Of a stretch of DNA of 64,000 bases, positions 1 to 12,160 are shown in pieces. The position numbers and the translations under genes were made by a program. Each line of letters opens with the position of its first letter. The first letter of the stretch is position 1. Origin of the DNA: Microcebus murinus (taxonomy: Eukaryota > Chordata > Mammalia > Primates > Cheirogaleidae); assembly GCF_040939455.1 (NCBI RefSeq), contig NC_134110.1, positions 98,175,001 through 98,239,000 on the forward strand, in the 5' to 3' direction. A model generated the notes under the pieces. It had not been told where the DNA came from. It ran no database searches and saw only the letters and a program-made list of their open reading frames with translations.

Positions 1-127
1 CATCGTAATGAAGAAAAATAAAACTCCTCTTTACCAGAATAAGGAAGGGATTCACTTAGGGATTAAGAACTCCGAATACAATAGGACATGAAGACAAGTA
101 TGCTAAGGGGACACAAGGCCACAATAA

Positions 128-300
128 ACCTAAATACAGTGATTTAACAAATATTTATGGAGCACCTACATAGCAGATACAGTGCAAGACATGCGGGATA
201 TAATGGTAGGCAAAAATAGATACTGTCTAGGATCTCATATACCTTACAGTCTAGTACAGAAAGGGAAAGGAAACTCTGAGGAAGAGACCTGCAGATGAGT
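128..300 (-). repeat. L2 3'-end fragment, antisense
   Basis: ttatggagcacctacatagc and cttacagtctagtacagaaa match the complement of the L2 3' end. Confidence 0.55.
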
Positions 301-904
301 GAGCATTCACCACCATTGAGATCTCTGCTGTCCCTCTCATCACAAAGGTAAGTCAAATGTGACTGCTGCATGAAAAAATAGCAAATCACTGAGCTGGTGT
401 TGCTTTTAAAATCACTGAAAAAATTACTAAATGATGCTATAGAATCCTAAAGCTAACTTTGTTAGGTATTTCTGATTAAATTATAAACATCTTCAAGGAA
501 GAGGCCATAAATCTTTCTTTGTATTCCCATATTATGCAGAGAGCTCAATAAGTATAATTGTCAAAGCCAAGATTAGGAGGAAGGCTAAGGTTCATGAGGC
601 CAAACTCATTATTTTCTGTTTTGTTTTCTAATCAAGGTTTTGTTTTTTGTTTGTTTTTTTTTAATCAAACTACTGTAGGGAGACAAATAGCTGGTTTACT
701 AGCTGGCATGTCACTCTCAGTAAGCTACTGCTGTACACACCTATGAATACCTCCTACCTCATCATGCAACGTCACCCAACAATGTAATGTTCGATGTGCT
801 TTTTATTAATAAAAATCTCATATTTAAATTATATACTACTTGATACTTTAAAAATACTTCAAAATCTGGGAGTATAAATGTTCATAAATGGTATTAATTT
901 GTGG

Positions 905-1030
905 AGGCAATTACTCCCAGTTCCCTGGTCTTGGACTTTCCACACTCCAGAACTGTAAGAAATAAATTTATGTTGTTTATAAGACACCCAGGTTATAGTA
1001 TTTTAGTATAGCAGCTGAAATAGATTAAGA
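905..1030 (+). mobile_element. MaLR (MLT1-like) LTR 3' fragment
   Basis: cactccagaactgtaagaaa, taaatttatgttgtttataa and ttagtatagcagctgaaata match the 3' end of MLT1-type LTRs. Only the end remains. Confidence 0.65.
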
Positions 1031-1061
1031 TGCCTACTTTCCTTCAGGAGTCTGGAATTTT

Positions 1062-1104
1062 GGTGTATTCTAGGCGTATTCTAGGTGTATTCTAGGTGAC
1101 TAAT
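1062..1104 (+). repeat. Tandem repeat of GTATTCTAGGTG/C
   Basis: Three 12-bp copies (gtattctaggcg, gtattctaggtg, then gtattctaggtg). Confidence 0.85.
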
Positions 1105-1139
1105 CTCCAATAAAAACCTTGGGAGCTGAGTCTCTGATG

Positions 1140-1410
1140 GGTTTCCTGGACAAAAACTACACACAAATGTTGCTGCATTTTCGACACTGGGGGAAGATGC
1201 ACTGTGTATGACCCCCCATGGGAAAGAAAGAGCATGAGGAATCCTGCACATGGATTCCTCTAGACACAGCCTGTGTCTTTGTCCCTGTGGCCCAGCTGTG
1301 TATCCTAGCTACATCTCTGTAATAAATCTTAGCTGTGAGTACAACTATATGCTAAGCCCGTGGGTCTTTCTAATGAATCTCCTTACACAGTGTGAACCCA
1401 GCTGAGAATT
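1140..1410 (+). mobile_element. LTR-like fragment, family unassigned
   Basis: gttgctgcattttcgacact, tcctgcacatggattcctct and ctgtaataaatcttagctgt with an AATAAA-type signal resemble the R-U5 side of a mammalian ERV LTR. Weakly supported. Confidence 0.45.
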
Positions 1411-2867
1411 CACAATTTTTTATTTTCCACCTATAATGGCAACTAACAGAGGAAAGCACTTCACAATTATTAGGTTAATCAGAAGATGAAAGCAAAGAGA
1501 CAGATTAAGATTCTGTTTTCTAACAATAATGGTGAAATTGGTCATATAAGTGAAATCTTAAACTGTGAGTCTTTAGATGACTATGTCTTAAATTAATTTT
1601 CTCAAACTCAAGAACTGATTATGGAGCAATATACTTTGGACAAAAAAAAAAACATGGTATTCTCACCCAGTCAACCACTCAACATGAAAAACTTCCGGAC
1701 AATGGTTTGCAACAAGAACCTAGACCATTCTGCAATAGGACATATGATGATTTTCTTTCATCTTTTATGATATTTGTGCATCAAAATATTCTTGTTACAA
1801 AAAGGTCTGCTATGTTCAAATTCTTATTAAAATTTCTAATAGCTGTTTTTCACTCTTTCTTTATTCCTACTTCTGTTAATTTTTCACAAAATGACTAAAA
1901 ATCTATTTTTAAATGGTCTATTAGACCCAGATGGCAAATTGTGACAGTTATTTTTTCTGCCATATTGAGGGTTAAATAAACATGAATAGATTGAAATTAT
2001 ATAGATCAATATAAAAATAATTACTAACTTACTGGATCGATAAATATTGAGTGATTGTGACAATTCAAATCCAATTCATAGCCTTTGCAGAACCTACTCT
2101 AAGTAACAGCACACAAATATTGACTGAGGAGATCTAGACAACTTGGGTCCCTTTCCCAAGTATATCCCTATACTGAGATGCAGCGCAGGAGTCTGATGGA
2201 GTCTGATGCTTGCTCTAAATCATCATTCATTAAGCAACCCACTGTTGGTAACCTGTATGGATTTTCTAACAGAGAAACAATGCCCTCACTAACTGAAAAG
2301 TGTATTTGGCTTAAGAACAGTTACATTGCTCATTATGAATAAATAAATTGGCTTTCTGGTGGTAAAACAGAACTTCCATTGTTTTAAGGCTTTTTTTTTT
2401 TGATTGTTGGTATAAGTTTCTTAAGCCCGAGTAGGCAACTCCTCAAAGTTTCTGTACCTACAAATTAGAACCCCATAAAGAATTGGCTAAATTATATGGC
2501 ATTAGAAAGGAAGTTTTTACTCACTCTTTTTGGGTAAGACCTTTTCTTGTTGATTTTTGCCTCCATTTCCTACAAAAATACTTTCATAATTTTTTTTTAT
2601 ATTCTGAGTACTTGGAATTTGTTCTGCCAAGCATCAGGTTTTGCGGAAATCTTAATGTCTTATAAAAGCACAGACCAAGCAAGGGAAGGGGAAACATTCA
2701 GTTAGATAGTTACTGACTTCTAAAAAAGGTTAGCATAAATCCATTGTTAAACAGACATGAAAAAATAAAATCCTTCTTTTAGATGATTAAATGTATTTAT
2801 TTCTTTGAAAACATCAAGGAAAGATGCTTTTAAATGCTATTCCACATTAGAAGTAAAGGGCACTCAC
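1411..2867. other. ATP6V1H intron, no recognisable element
   Basis: AT-rich unique-looking DNA downstream of exon 8 on the minus strand. The small open frames (for example 1707-1898 and 2483-2665) show no recognisable protein. No exon 9 is seen. Confidence 0.5.
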
Positions 2868-2965
2868 CAGTTTACCCCATCTGCTTCCACCCAGGCAAAG
2901 CGGTACTCATTGACCCGGAGCATCAGCTGCAGACACCCAGCAACACATTGCACGTACTGAGAACT
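2868..2965 (-). CDS. ATP6V1H: ATP6V1H exon 8, residues 194-225 plus 2 nt
   Basis: The last exon in the window (98 nt) has minus-strand acceptor ACATAG and donor GTGAGTG. It codes for SSQYVQCVAGCLQLMLRVNE followed by YRFAWVEADGVN and the first two bases (TG) of a Cys-type codon. It is CpG-richer than its AT-rich surroundings, as expected for conserved coding sequence. The remaining exons, which encode the rest of the N-terminal domain and the C-terminal domain, lie beyond position 1. Confidence 0.96.
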
Positions 2966-3450
2966 CTATGTGAGAAGAAGTGTACAGTTTTAAAACTGGA
3001 AAGCTTTTAAGGTCATGAGATCATGCACACAAATTTCTAAATGAAAAGTCTCATTTTTTGCCACAGTTTGTTAGCATCAGAGTATCCAAAATTCCCTAAT
3101 ATCTTTTCAAAAGTTGATCCTGTTTGCTTTTTTCTCTACCTCTTAGAAATGAAGATGATTTTGTCTCCCAAATTAAATGTACACAATTCAAAATTATTTA
3201 ACACACATATTTAGAGAAATCAGGAATAAAATAATTGTATCTTTGATAGTTTGATAAATAAGCAATTATCTTATAATGCTTATAATGTTTCATACACCCC
3301 TGAATAGAAACAGTATATAGAGAAAATACTGTTCTACATAATTATAGAAATATGAAAGAACAACAATAAAATCAACATAAAGAAGAGTGTATACTTTGAG
3401 ACAGGCCTATATTCAAATGATCTTGGGCAAGTTATTGAATTTTTCCAATA

Positions 3451-3897
3451 CCGTGTTTCCCCGAAAATAAAACAGGGTCTTATATTTATTTTTCCTCGAG
3501 AAGACACCCTAGGGCTTATTTTCAGGGGATGTGTTTTTTTTTTTAAGTATGGTACAACAATCTACATTTATTCAAATACAGTTAAGTCATCTTCTTCTGG
3601 AACATCATAACTCTCCCAAATCCTGAATTCCGTCCTGAATTTCTTGTGGCTCTATTTCCTTTAGAACCATTGGCCCCAATCTCTCATGTGGAGCAACAGA
3701 GCTTTCATGGGGCAGATGAGAAGGGCTGCTTGTCTTCTTTACCGCTCCGGGACGAAATGCATGGGTTGTGCAGATGCGCTGTGTAGCCACGCCCATCACT
3801 AGGTCTTATTTTCCGGGTAGGGCTTATATTGGGCAAATGCTTAGAAATCCTGCTAGGGCTTATTTTATGGGTAGGTCTTATTTTTGGGGAAACATGG
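3451..3897 (-). mobile_element. Pogo/mariner-like DNA transposon remnant with TA duplication and inverted ends
   Basis: The ends are CCGTGTTTCCCCGAAAATAA (left) and, reverse-complemented, CCATGTTTCCCCAAAAATAA (right), flanked on both sides by TA (3449-3450 and 3898-3899), the Tc1/mariner-type target duplication. Subterminal AGGGCTTATTTT-like motifs recur near 3511, 3801, 3819, 3855 and 3873. On the minus strand, a frame ending at stop 3570-3568 reads ESYDVPEEDDLTVFE, an acidic tail like those of pogo/Tigger-type transposases; an upstream frameshifted piece contains EIQDGIQDLGE. At 447 bp it is an internally deleted, non-autonomous copy. The superfamily is inferred from TA and the tail, and the family name is not known to me. 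Confidence 0.7.
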
Positions 3898-4977
3898 TAC
3901 TTAGTTTCTTTGTCCTTAATAAGGACAACACTGCCAAGCATCCTGAAGGGGTATTGTTAGATTTAAGGGAAATAATTCATTTAGCACACAGATAGACATA
4001 TTATAGGAACTCAATAAATGGAAACTTTTTAAAAAATCTATATGGCATGTAAAAAGTCTAATTAAACACTTGAAAAAGACTGCTTATGATTTTTAAAACT
4101 GTCAGTTCTATATCACTGTCCTATAGAAACTGTACCGTAAATCTGAAACTTAAAATAGGAATAATACTCCCAGAAGTTACAAACCCCTTCATTTTACCAA
4201 AGCTAGCAGGAATACCTGATGTAGGATCTTTCCTAAATTTTACAATGAGCCTTATATCTTTAAGAATGGGGGAGAGAGAAAGAAATTTCAGATGTTAGCC
4301 TTCACAAAGAACATGCTAATAAAAAAAAGTATTTTTCAAGGAAAGAATCATGGGTGTTATATAAATTCACAAAACCTAATGTACATGATGCTATTAAACT
4401 GTTATAATTTAAATTACATTCATAAAAACCTAACATTTCAAAGAAATTCCAGGCACTCATTCACAAAAATACAATAATATAAGTACACTTGGTGGAATAG
4501 TCAAACGTTATCAAGAAAAGGTTATGTTAGGTTCTAAGGAGAAAGTAGTTAATGCATTTCCACAAATATACAATATATCCAGTAATATAATTTGCCTGAA
4601 AACTCAAAACATTAGCAAAACTGACAAAGAAATAATGCATTTTCAGCTCTAAAATAATCTTCCATAATGGAAAAAATATGTATTTTTCCAGTAAAGTTAG
4701 CAGTTAGAAACTTTTTCTGAAGAGGAATCCCATCTTTCTTGTTTAGAAAGATAACTTGAGTAAGGTTTCTAGACATAAATAAACAAAAAGTCAACCTAGA
4801 GCATTCTCTTCTATTCCATTTATCACCATTTCCTCTCATCGCAAAAATTTCTTGGTTCCGTATAGGTCTTTCTTTTCTGTGCCCATTCACCATGCTATGT
4901 TGAAATATGTAACATACTGCAAGTATGGATTCTTCATCATTTATAGTTTCAGTATCACATTACAAAAGAGCATATAA

Positions 4978-5316
4978 GGCCGGGTGTGGTGGCTCACGCC
5001 TGTAATCCTAGCACTCTGGGAGGCTGAGGGGGGTGGATTGTTTGAGCTCAGGAGTTCGAGATCAGCCTGAGCAAGACTGAGACTCCATCTCTACTAAAAA
5101 TAGAAAGAAATTAGCCAAACAACTAAAAATAGAAAAAATTAGCCAGGCATGGTGGCGCATGCCTATTGTCCCAGCTACCAGGGAGGCTGAGGCAAGATGA
5201 GTGCTTGAGCCCAGGAGTTTGAGGTTGCTGTGAGCTAGGCTGATACCACAGCACTCTAGCCTGGGCAACAGAGTGAGACTCTGACTCAAAAAAACAAAAA
5301 ACAAACAAACAAAAAA
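4978..5316 (+). mobile_element. Alu, strepsirrhine-type dimer
   Basis: Full-length two-monomer Alu starting ggccgggtgtggtggctcac, with the expanded middle linker (agaaagaaattagccaaac) and a mixed A/C tail. Flanked by similar agagcatataa and agagaatataa. Confidence 0.95.
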
Positions 5317-6029
5317 GAGAATATAAAAGGTGCAAGTCCTAAAGCTGACAATACTCTCTCCTAATGTACACTATCAGGCAGCTGCCATACCATTCAAGGG
5401 ATGACTTTCAATGTACAGAGTGAGACAGCACTAGGAAATGAATGAACATTGCCTTCAATTAAACAAAATAAAATGCACCAATTTCTTATCTTTCATTTAA
5501 ATCATCTTATGAGTCTCCTATATAAAATTAATGATTTTTTTCAAAGAAAATAATCAGCCTTGGATCAATCCAACCAGTCACCATCTCTAATCCTACACAA
5601 TGGCAATTCAATACTGCTGGAGAACCATGCAGCACATCCATGCAGCCATCAGCATTTTGGTCTCTCTCTGACATTCCATAGAGTCACTCTCACTCAGTCA
5701 CCACTCTCTTCCTGTCGTGCTCACTTCCCTCACTTTTAGCAGGCAAGAGAAAAACAAGGACCATGCATTAGAGATTCACTCAGCTATCAACATCTCACCC
5801 CCATAACTAACCTGTATTTCCAGTCATTCCTACCTGTCTCACCTAGGAGAGACAGCAGCAGGCCTCCTTCCCATCCAAGAGCCATAGCTCCCGGAGTCTG
5901 CATCCCCTTCTTCCCCTAGACCTCCTTCCTATAGGTTCATCCTCTCACCGCTTACTCTTCCCCAGGACTGGCTGAGCAAATGGGAGCCCCTAGATGAGAC
6001 CTTCTCTTGTACCCTCCCAAAAGACTCTG
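5317..6029. other. Intron segment, unassigned
   Basis: Pyrimidine-rich stretch at 5600-5990 may be an upstream, strongly diverged part of the L2 at 6030-6235. Nothing else seen. Confidence 0.3.
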
Positions 6030-6235
6030 TGCTACTCCCCTATGGGCCAGTGCCACAAGCTTACTAAAATAATCAGAGCAATTATTTTGTTCAAGCAATT
6101 ATTCTGTCCTCCCCAGATACAATGTAGCCCTCTGATGGCAGGAATCATGCTCATCTTATTCAACATTACATTTATAGCACCATGCATTGAACCTATGAAG
6201 CAGTCAATAAATATTTCTTGAACGAATAAACCAAT
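6030..6235 (+). repeat. L2 3'-end fragment
   Basis: ccctctgatggcaggaatca, tttatagcaccatgcattga and cagtcaataaatatttcttg follow the L2 3' terminus. Confidence 0.7.
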
Positions 6236-7350
6236 AAAAGAAGTGCAAATGAACTTCACATCTTACACTAATTCCAAATGAACGATGTCCTAATAGATAT
6301 GGTTCAACAGTTACCCTGGGTCAGGCTATTGGGGCTAATGAGAAGAGGGGTTCTAATTTTAAACTCCTCCTCAACCAAGCCATTCCTGCATTAATGTTCA
6401 TTGTTGTAAATTATAATGTCAAATGAAGGAGCACTGTTGAAAATTAACCAGTACTTTTATCCTTCGAGTACTCAATATCACATATTTTGGCTTCTGTAGC
6501 TGTTGGTTATCAAAGGCAGCTCAGCCTACACCAGGATGCCAGGCTTTTTGGTAGATTCCCCCCACACCAACATAACACCACTCCTCTGATTTCTCCTCCT
6601 TTTATATCCAAGCCTTCCTTCCACCTTCACAAAGAAAAATCAACTAGCAGAAGTAAGTAGTACAGATTTTCAACATTATAATTCGGCCTGTAAGAGCAGT
6701 GTTTGAAACCAGCCTCTCTATGGGCCCATTTAGTAAAATACTGTACACAGGCATTAAAAGACAGAGAATTGTACTATCCATTTAGTCCTGCTGCATGCTT
6801 AATGATGTATAATTGTGTATGTGGAGGAAGAGCCAGTAAATCAGTGACCCCGCCAGGGCTAGAAGCACTTTGTCACTGGAAGCCTAGAGCACAATTTGAA
6901 CAAATAATGAGAAACAAATGTAGCACCTGCCTCTCACAAAATACTTCCCTAATCCCACATTTTGCCAGTTTGTAAAAGCAAACAGCAGACAAAAAGGTGC
7001 AGGAGAAAGAAAGGTGTTTTACTAAACTGTGCAGGATTTTGATCCCACATGGATGTACAGGCAATGACTCAGTTTTCAAGGTGGGTTTCTGCAGGGTTTT
7101 TTGGTAACATGTTTTTAAGTATGTATTAATGAGACAAAGTTCGTCTTGTGTGTAAAGTGTCTGTCTGGGTGCATTCTTCCATGGAGTCATTACATAAAAT
7201 ACAAATTAACCACACACACACACAAAAATGTTTAAAAATTTGACCAAAAAATTCTATATGATATAAATGATAAATACTGCAAAAATGTACACAATGTGGC
7301 ACTACTGCCCAGTTTCTTTTTAGAGCGAAGATTAAATCTCAATGACTATT
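6236..7350. other. Intron segment, nothing recognised
   Basis: Short opposing frames around 6700-7190 have no recognisable product and no splice-site context. A short (ca)n lies at 7211-7224. Confidence 0.4.
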
Positions 7351-7956
7351 AAAAGTACTTGCTAATATAGAGATACCTTAAAGTGATACAAGTAGATCTA
7401 CTATTTGATCCAGCAATTCCACTACTGGGCATCTACCCAAAAGATCAAAAAACACTCTACAAAAGATACCTGCACTCGAATGTTTATAGCAGCACAATTC
7501 ACAATTGCAAAGCTGTGGAAACAACCCAAGTGCCCATCAATACATGAGTGGATTAATAAAATGTGGTATATGTATACCATGGAGTACTATTCAGCTTTAA
7601 GAAACAATGGTGATATAGCACCTCTTGTATTTTCCTGGATAGAGCTGGAACCCATTCTACTAAGTGAAGTATCTCAAGAATGGAAAAACAAGCACCACAT
7701 GTATTCACCAGCAAATTGGTATTAATGGATCAACACCTAAGTGGACATATAGGAATAACATTTATCGGGTGTTGGGCAGGGGGAGGGGGGGAGGAGGGGA
7801 TGGGTATATACAAACATAATGAGTGAGATGTGCAACATTTGGGGGATGGTCACGTTTGAAGCTCTGACTCGAGGGGGGAGGGGGAGCATGGGCAATATAC
7901 ATAACCTTAACATTTGTACTCCCATAATATGCTGAAATAAAAAAAGTACTTGCTAA
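7351..7956 (+). mobile_element. 5'-truncated L1 with 15-bp target site duplication
   Basis: Identical AAAAGTACTTGCTAA copies lie at 7351-7365 and 7942-7956. Between them is the 3' end of an L1: the ORF2 C-terminal part (peptides NKMWYMYTMEYYSALRNNGD and similar, about 7405-7725), a G-rich 3' UTR (7773-7803 and 7871-7892), and a short A tail after gctgaaataa. The perfect duplication suggests a fairly recent, lineage-specific insertion. Not a functional gene. Confidence 0.93.
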
Positions 7957-9489
7957 AGCAATTATGGACTTCATAAAACCAACCTAATTTTTTTTTAATT
8001 TAAATCATCTCAATTTCAGAACCAGTAAAAATTGCTAATCAATTTTTAGCTTATCCTAAGTCACCTTATTTTACTAGGAAATATTTATGGTGTAAAAGCT
8101 CATTTAGCCAGATAATAGCTTAAATTTAAATTGCTAAAGTAATTCACTTCTCCAGTGACAAAGTACTGCCTATAAATGGACTAACGTAACAAAAATACAT
8201 TCACATAAAAAAAGTTTTAGATGCCCAATGTATTGTTTCCTGAATAATATTTCTTTGGGTTTTTATGTTATTCAACCATAACTAGTTCTTCTTTATTGTA
8301 AAGCTTTTCTGTTTTTTTCTGCAATCAAATGGATTTTTTAACCCTTCTACCAAAAAATCTGTCAATAAAAGGAAAAAAACTTACTTTTCACAAAGACAAT
8401 TAACATGTATATATTAATGAAGTACTTTTAAAGTTCAAATGAAAATTTTAAAAAGGGAAATAAAAATTTCCCCTTTTAATGATATCAGCGGCTCATTATT
8501 ATGATCCTCATTTTTTTCAGATGAGAAACCCAAGGCTTAAAAAGGTGAGATAATTTGTTAAAATTAAAATTGTGAGTAAATCTTAAATTGACACTAGAAA
8601 TCAACTCTCTTCATGCCTAAGCTACTGTTCTTTGAACTGTGCCACGTATCCTGGGCAGAGAAGCTGCCACAGCATGCACTTTCTGTTTAGCAAATCTCAA
8701 CGATACAGAAAAAACACTTATTTCTCAACACATTTAAAAGAATATCATTTAGATAAATTCTCCAAAGTTGCTGAAAATGCAAACTCTTAGTATATATGGT
8801 GGAATAATCACATCATAGGGAAAATGGCAATTGAGGTGTACCAAAAAGGTACCAAAAAGGTGTACCAAAGTACACCTTTGGTGAATTTGTTCTCAGAGAT
8901 CCATATTCTGTAGAATTACAAAGTAATTCAAGAATTAAGAAATTTCAAAATAAGTATGCATTAAAAGACAAACATAAAACCATTAGTGATATTGTACCAA
9001 AGTAAAACTAATGTTATATAATAAAAATGTTTACAAATTTTCAATGTTCATCTTCAAAACGCTAGGATTTTAGTGCAAACTAAATGAAAAAGAGTAAAGA
9101 TATGTTCATCTAAATTTTGGAATTGTCAGCCCTTGAGAAACCAAGAATGCACTGCAGTAAAAGGCATCTCTGTTTAACAGACAGATAGTAAAAATGCACA
9201 GTATTGTTGATATGAGTGAAGCACCAAGATTAACTTTTCAAACAAATAATTGACTAAACTAAGTACCATAAACCAGTTTTACATGAAATGGAAGGCTGCT
9301 GATAAACAGTTCCAAAAGTATTTAATGTTTCATGACTATTAAATAACTCTTTTCTCTTAGAACAAAAGGTGAATGTGCACGTGTATGTACATGTGAGTTT
9401 GGTTGCTATGATAGACATTCACTTAAAAAATAACACAGGACAATACCAAGTGTCAGTAGAGAATTAGAATAAATTCTCATACTTTGTTG
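7957..9489. other. Intron segment, AT-rich, nothing recognised except the hairpin at 8856
   Basis: No coding frame, SINE or LINE could be identified. Confidence 0.4.
8856..8879. repeat. Perfect 10-bp inverted repeat with 4-nt loop
   Basis: AAAGGTGTAC, CAAA, GTACACCTTT. Preceded by two copies of gtaccaaaaagg (8839-8860). It lies inside an ATP6V1H intron with no recognised repeat around it. Confidence 0.9.
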
Positions 9490-10010
9490 CGGGGTACACA
9501 AACTGGTTTAGGAAATTGGTAATATCTACTATAACTAAATTCATATATATCCCATTACCAAGCAATTTCATTCTAAAATTACCCAGACAAAAGTATATAT
9601 ATCTGCCAAAAGGCATGTACAAGAATGTCCACAATAAGATTATTCACAGTAGTCAAAAACTAGAAGCAACCCAAATATCCATCAATGAAGAGAATGGTTA
9701 ATACTCATATAATGAAATACTACATTGCAATGAAAAAGAATTACTGCTAAATGCAACTTGAATTTCACAGACATAATAGTTAGCAAGAGAATCCAGACAC
9801 ATAAGAGTTCATACTATATATGATTCCATTTCTAGAGTTCCAGATCAGACAACACTAATCTATGGTAATAGACATCATCATAATAATGATAATCTTCGCA
9901 GGAGTTGAGGTGAAGGCAGTAGGAGGAGCCATGAAATATAAATTGATCCTGCTGAACATTTAACACCTCTGCATTTTACTTTATGTAAGTGATGGCATAA
10001 TTAAAAAGTA
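9490..10010 (+). mobile_element. Old L1 3'-end fragment
   Basis: Degraded ORF2 C-terminus and 3' UTR: gaatgtccacaataagatta, gcaacccaaatatccatcaa and ataatgaaatactac are typical L1 motifs, followed by an A-rich end near 10,010. Confidence 0.75.
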
Positions 10011-10893
10011 AGAAAAAGACAAAAGAAAGGGAAGAAGGGAGCAAACACTGGAACAGAAATCAGAAGTCTGGCCACATTACACTGGACAAATCACTTAACC
10101 TCTTCAAACTGTTTTCTCATTAGCAAAGGAAAATAATACCAGCTCTACCAAACCAAAAAAGCAAACAAAAAAACTATTATGAAACTGAAGTCAGTTTCTA
10201 TAAAACATTAAACAACTGTAAGGTATATTATTATTATTCCTGATATTCGGGAACTAAAATATATTCACCCCAAGAATCCTCTTAAAGTTGGCTTATTAAA
10301 AGAGACCCTTAAGTCAATACTTATAAAATACCTAAACTGAATTAAGATACAGTCCTACAAAAACATAATTTCACTGTTAGTTTAAAAAATTATAAATCTT
10401 CTTCAAGTACTGCTTTCATCTAATGTGTTTAATCATGTATTATAATTAATAACATGGCTACTGGGAATCTTTATTATAGGGAAAAATTATTGCTGCATAA
10501 CTAAGAAAACATGATTGACTTTATAAATTATTGCTTTGTACACAACTTCCCAGCTAATAAATACATAGTATTAAGTTATCTTATTATCGTCATCAGTGCT
10601 ATACTCTGAAAATGACATATAAAAGAAAGTCTTGTACTTAAATACCATTTAATTTTCTTTGGCATTGCCAGAATATATCTCCAGGCAATCCTTCCAAAAA
10701 TCTCACCAGAAAAACAAAAGTCATAGGTTCTTATCTTTCCTCCTTTTCTTAACATTCATTCTGCGCATATATTTTAAAGATTCCCAATGTTTGAAAAGCA
10801 CTAACTTTGTAAAAAAGATAAAAGGACAATGAAAAAGAATTGCTTTAGGTAAATAACAATACTATCAAAACTTACACACACAAAAAACATGTA

Positions 10894-11265
10894 CAGATGC
10901 TCCATGACTTAAGATGGGGTTGTCCCAATAAACCTATAGTAAATTGAAAATATCTTAAGTCAAAAATGCATTTATTACACTTAACAACAAAGGATCCTAG
11001 CTTAGCCTAGCCTACCTTCAAAGTGCTCAGAACACTTACATTAGCCTACAGTTGGGCAAAATCATCTAACACAAAGCCCATTTTCTAATAAAGTGTATTA
11101 ACATAATATCTTACATAATTTATTGAATATCCTACTTGAAAATGAAAAACAGAATTGTTGTATGGGTGCTCAAAGTACTGTTCCTACTGAATGCACATTG
11201 CTTTCACACCATTGTAAAGTCGAAAAATCGTACATTGAACCATCATTAAGTCCAGGGACTGTTTG
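10894..11265 (+). mobile_element. Tigger/MER2-type DNA transposon fragment
   Basis: The left end CAGATGCTCCATGACTTAAG and right end (reverse complement CAAACAGTCCCTGGACTTAA) are imperfect inverted repeats flanked by TA on both sides (10892-10893, 11266-11267). The interior (gcttagcctagcctacc, gttgggcaaaatcatctaac) is recognisable MER2/Tigger sequence. It is non-autonomous; no transposase frame is visible. Confidence 0.85.
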
Positions 11266-11634
11266 TAATTGCCTGTGAGTTACTTTAGGTCTCCACAGAC
11301 TTCACATCTCATGAGCTAGAGCAGACTGCAGTTAAAGAACAGGCCTACACTATGTGAATTACTGACACAGCCCACTGACTTCTGCCCAAACAGCATTTAT
11401 GATGGACTTATCAACAAAGTAGTAAAGAACTAACTCAAGAAAGTTGTCCATCTCTTCTGGAAGAAAGATGAGTATCACATCAGAACATCCATAAATTTAA
11501 AAAAAAGCCAAAGCAGTAAAATTCACCTCCCATTAATAAGGATATTAGAACAGTGACAAAAACAATGTAAGAAATTTGGCACAAAGCAAGAAAACTTTTT
11601 TTCTTCCCCCTTCTCTTTCAAAAATGCTGTTAAT

Positions 11635-11975
11635 ACTTACTAAAACATGGATAAATCTTAAAAATATTATGCTAAATGAAATAAGCTAATCACAGAAGAT
11701 CATGTATATGATTTCATTTGTATGAAATGTCCAAAACTGGCAAGTCCAGAGACAGAAAGTAGACTACTGGTTGCCAGGGGGTGGGAAGGGACAACAGGAA
11801 TGGGGAAGACTGCTAATGAGCACAGGGTTGGTTTTTTTTTGTGGGGGGGGGCGGGGAGGTTGAAACATTATAAAGTTAGAGTGTGGTGGAAATGGTTGCA
11901 CACTCTAAACATATTAAAAACTACTGAACTACAAATGAATGAATTTTATGGTATGTAAAATATATTTCAACAAAA
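11635..11975 (+). mobile_element. Old L1 3'-end fragment
   Basis: Typical L1M 3'-end text: atggataaatcttaaaaata, ctactggttgccagggggtg, and a trailing aatatatttcaacaaaac. It contains a G-run (11841-11858). Adjacent to the hAT-Charlie fragment. Confidence 0.75.
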
Positions 11976-11984
11976 CTATTTTTA

Positions 11985-12160
11985 AAAACTAAATAAAATT
12001 GAAAATTTACTTCCTCACTCACATTAGCCACATTTCTAAGAACTCCAGAGCCACGTGGCCAGGAGCTGCCATAATGGACAGTGTGGATATACAGAACATT
12101 TCTAACATCGCAGGGAGTTCTACTGGACAGAACTATTGCAGAACATTGAGAAGCAAGACA
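11985..12160. mobile_element. hAT-Charlie (MER3/MER58-like) fragment
   Basis: Sequence such as cacattagccacatttctaa, agttctactggacagaac and the AT-rich part before it resembles the well-known hAT-Charlie MER repeats whose ends read cagtgctgtccaatagaac. Only one end region is preserved. The exact family is uncertain. Confidence 0.6.

Noticed and set aside
1..2867. A further ATP6V1H exon left of 2868
   Set aside because: No minus-strand frame matches the protein after residue 225, and no suitable acceptor-exon-donor unit was found.
7405..7725. 106-codon plus-strand frame
   Set aside because: It is the C-terminal end of L1 ORF2 in a 5'-truncated insertion, not a host gene.
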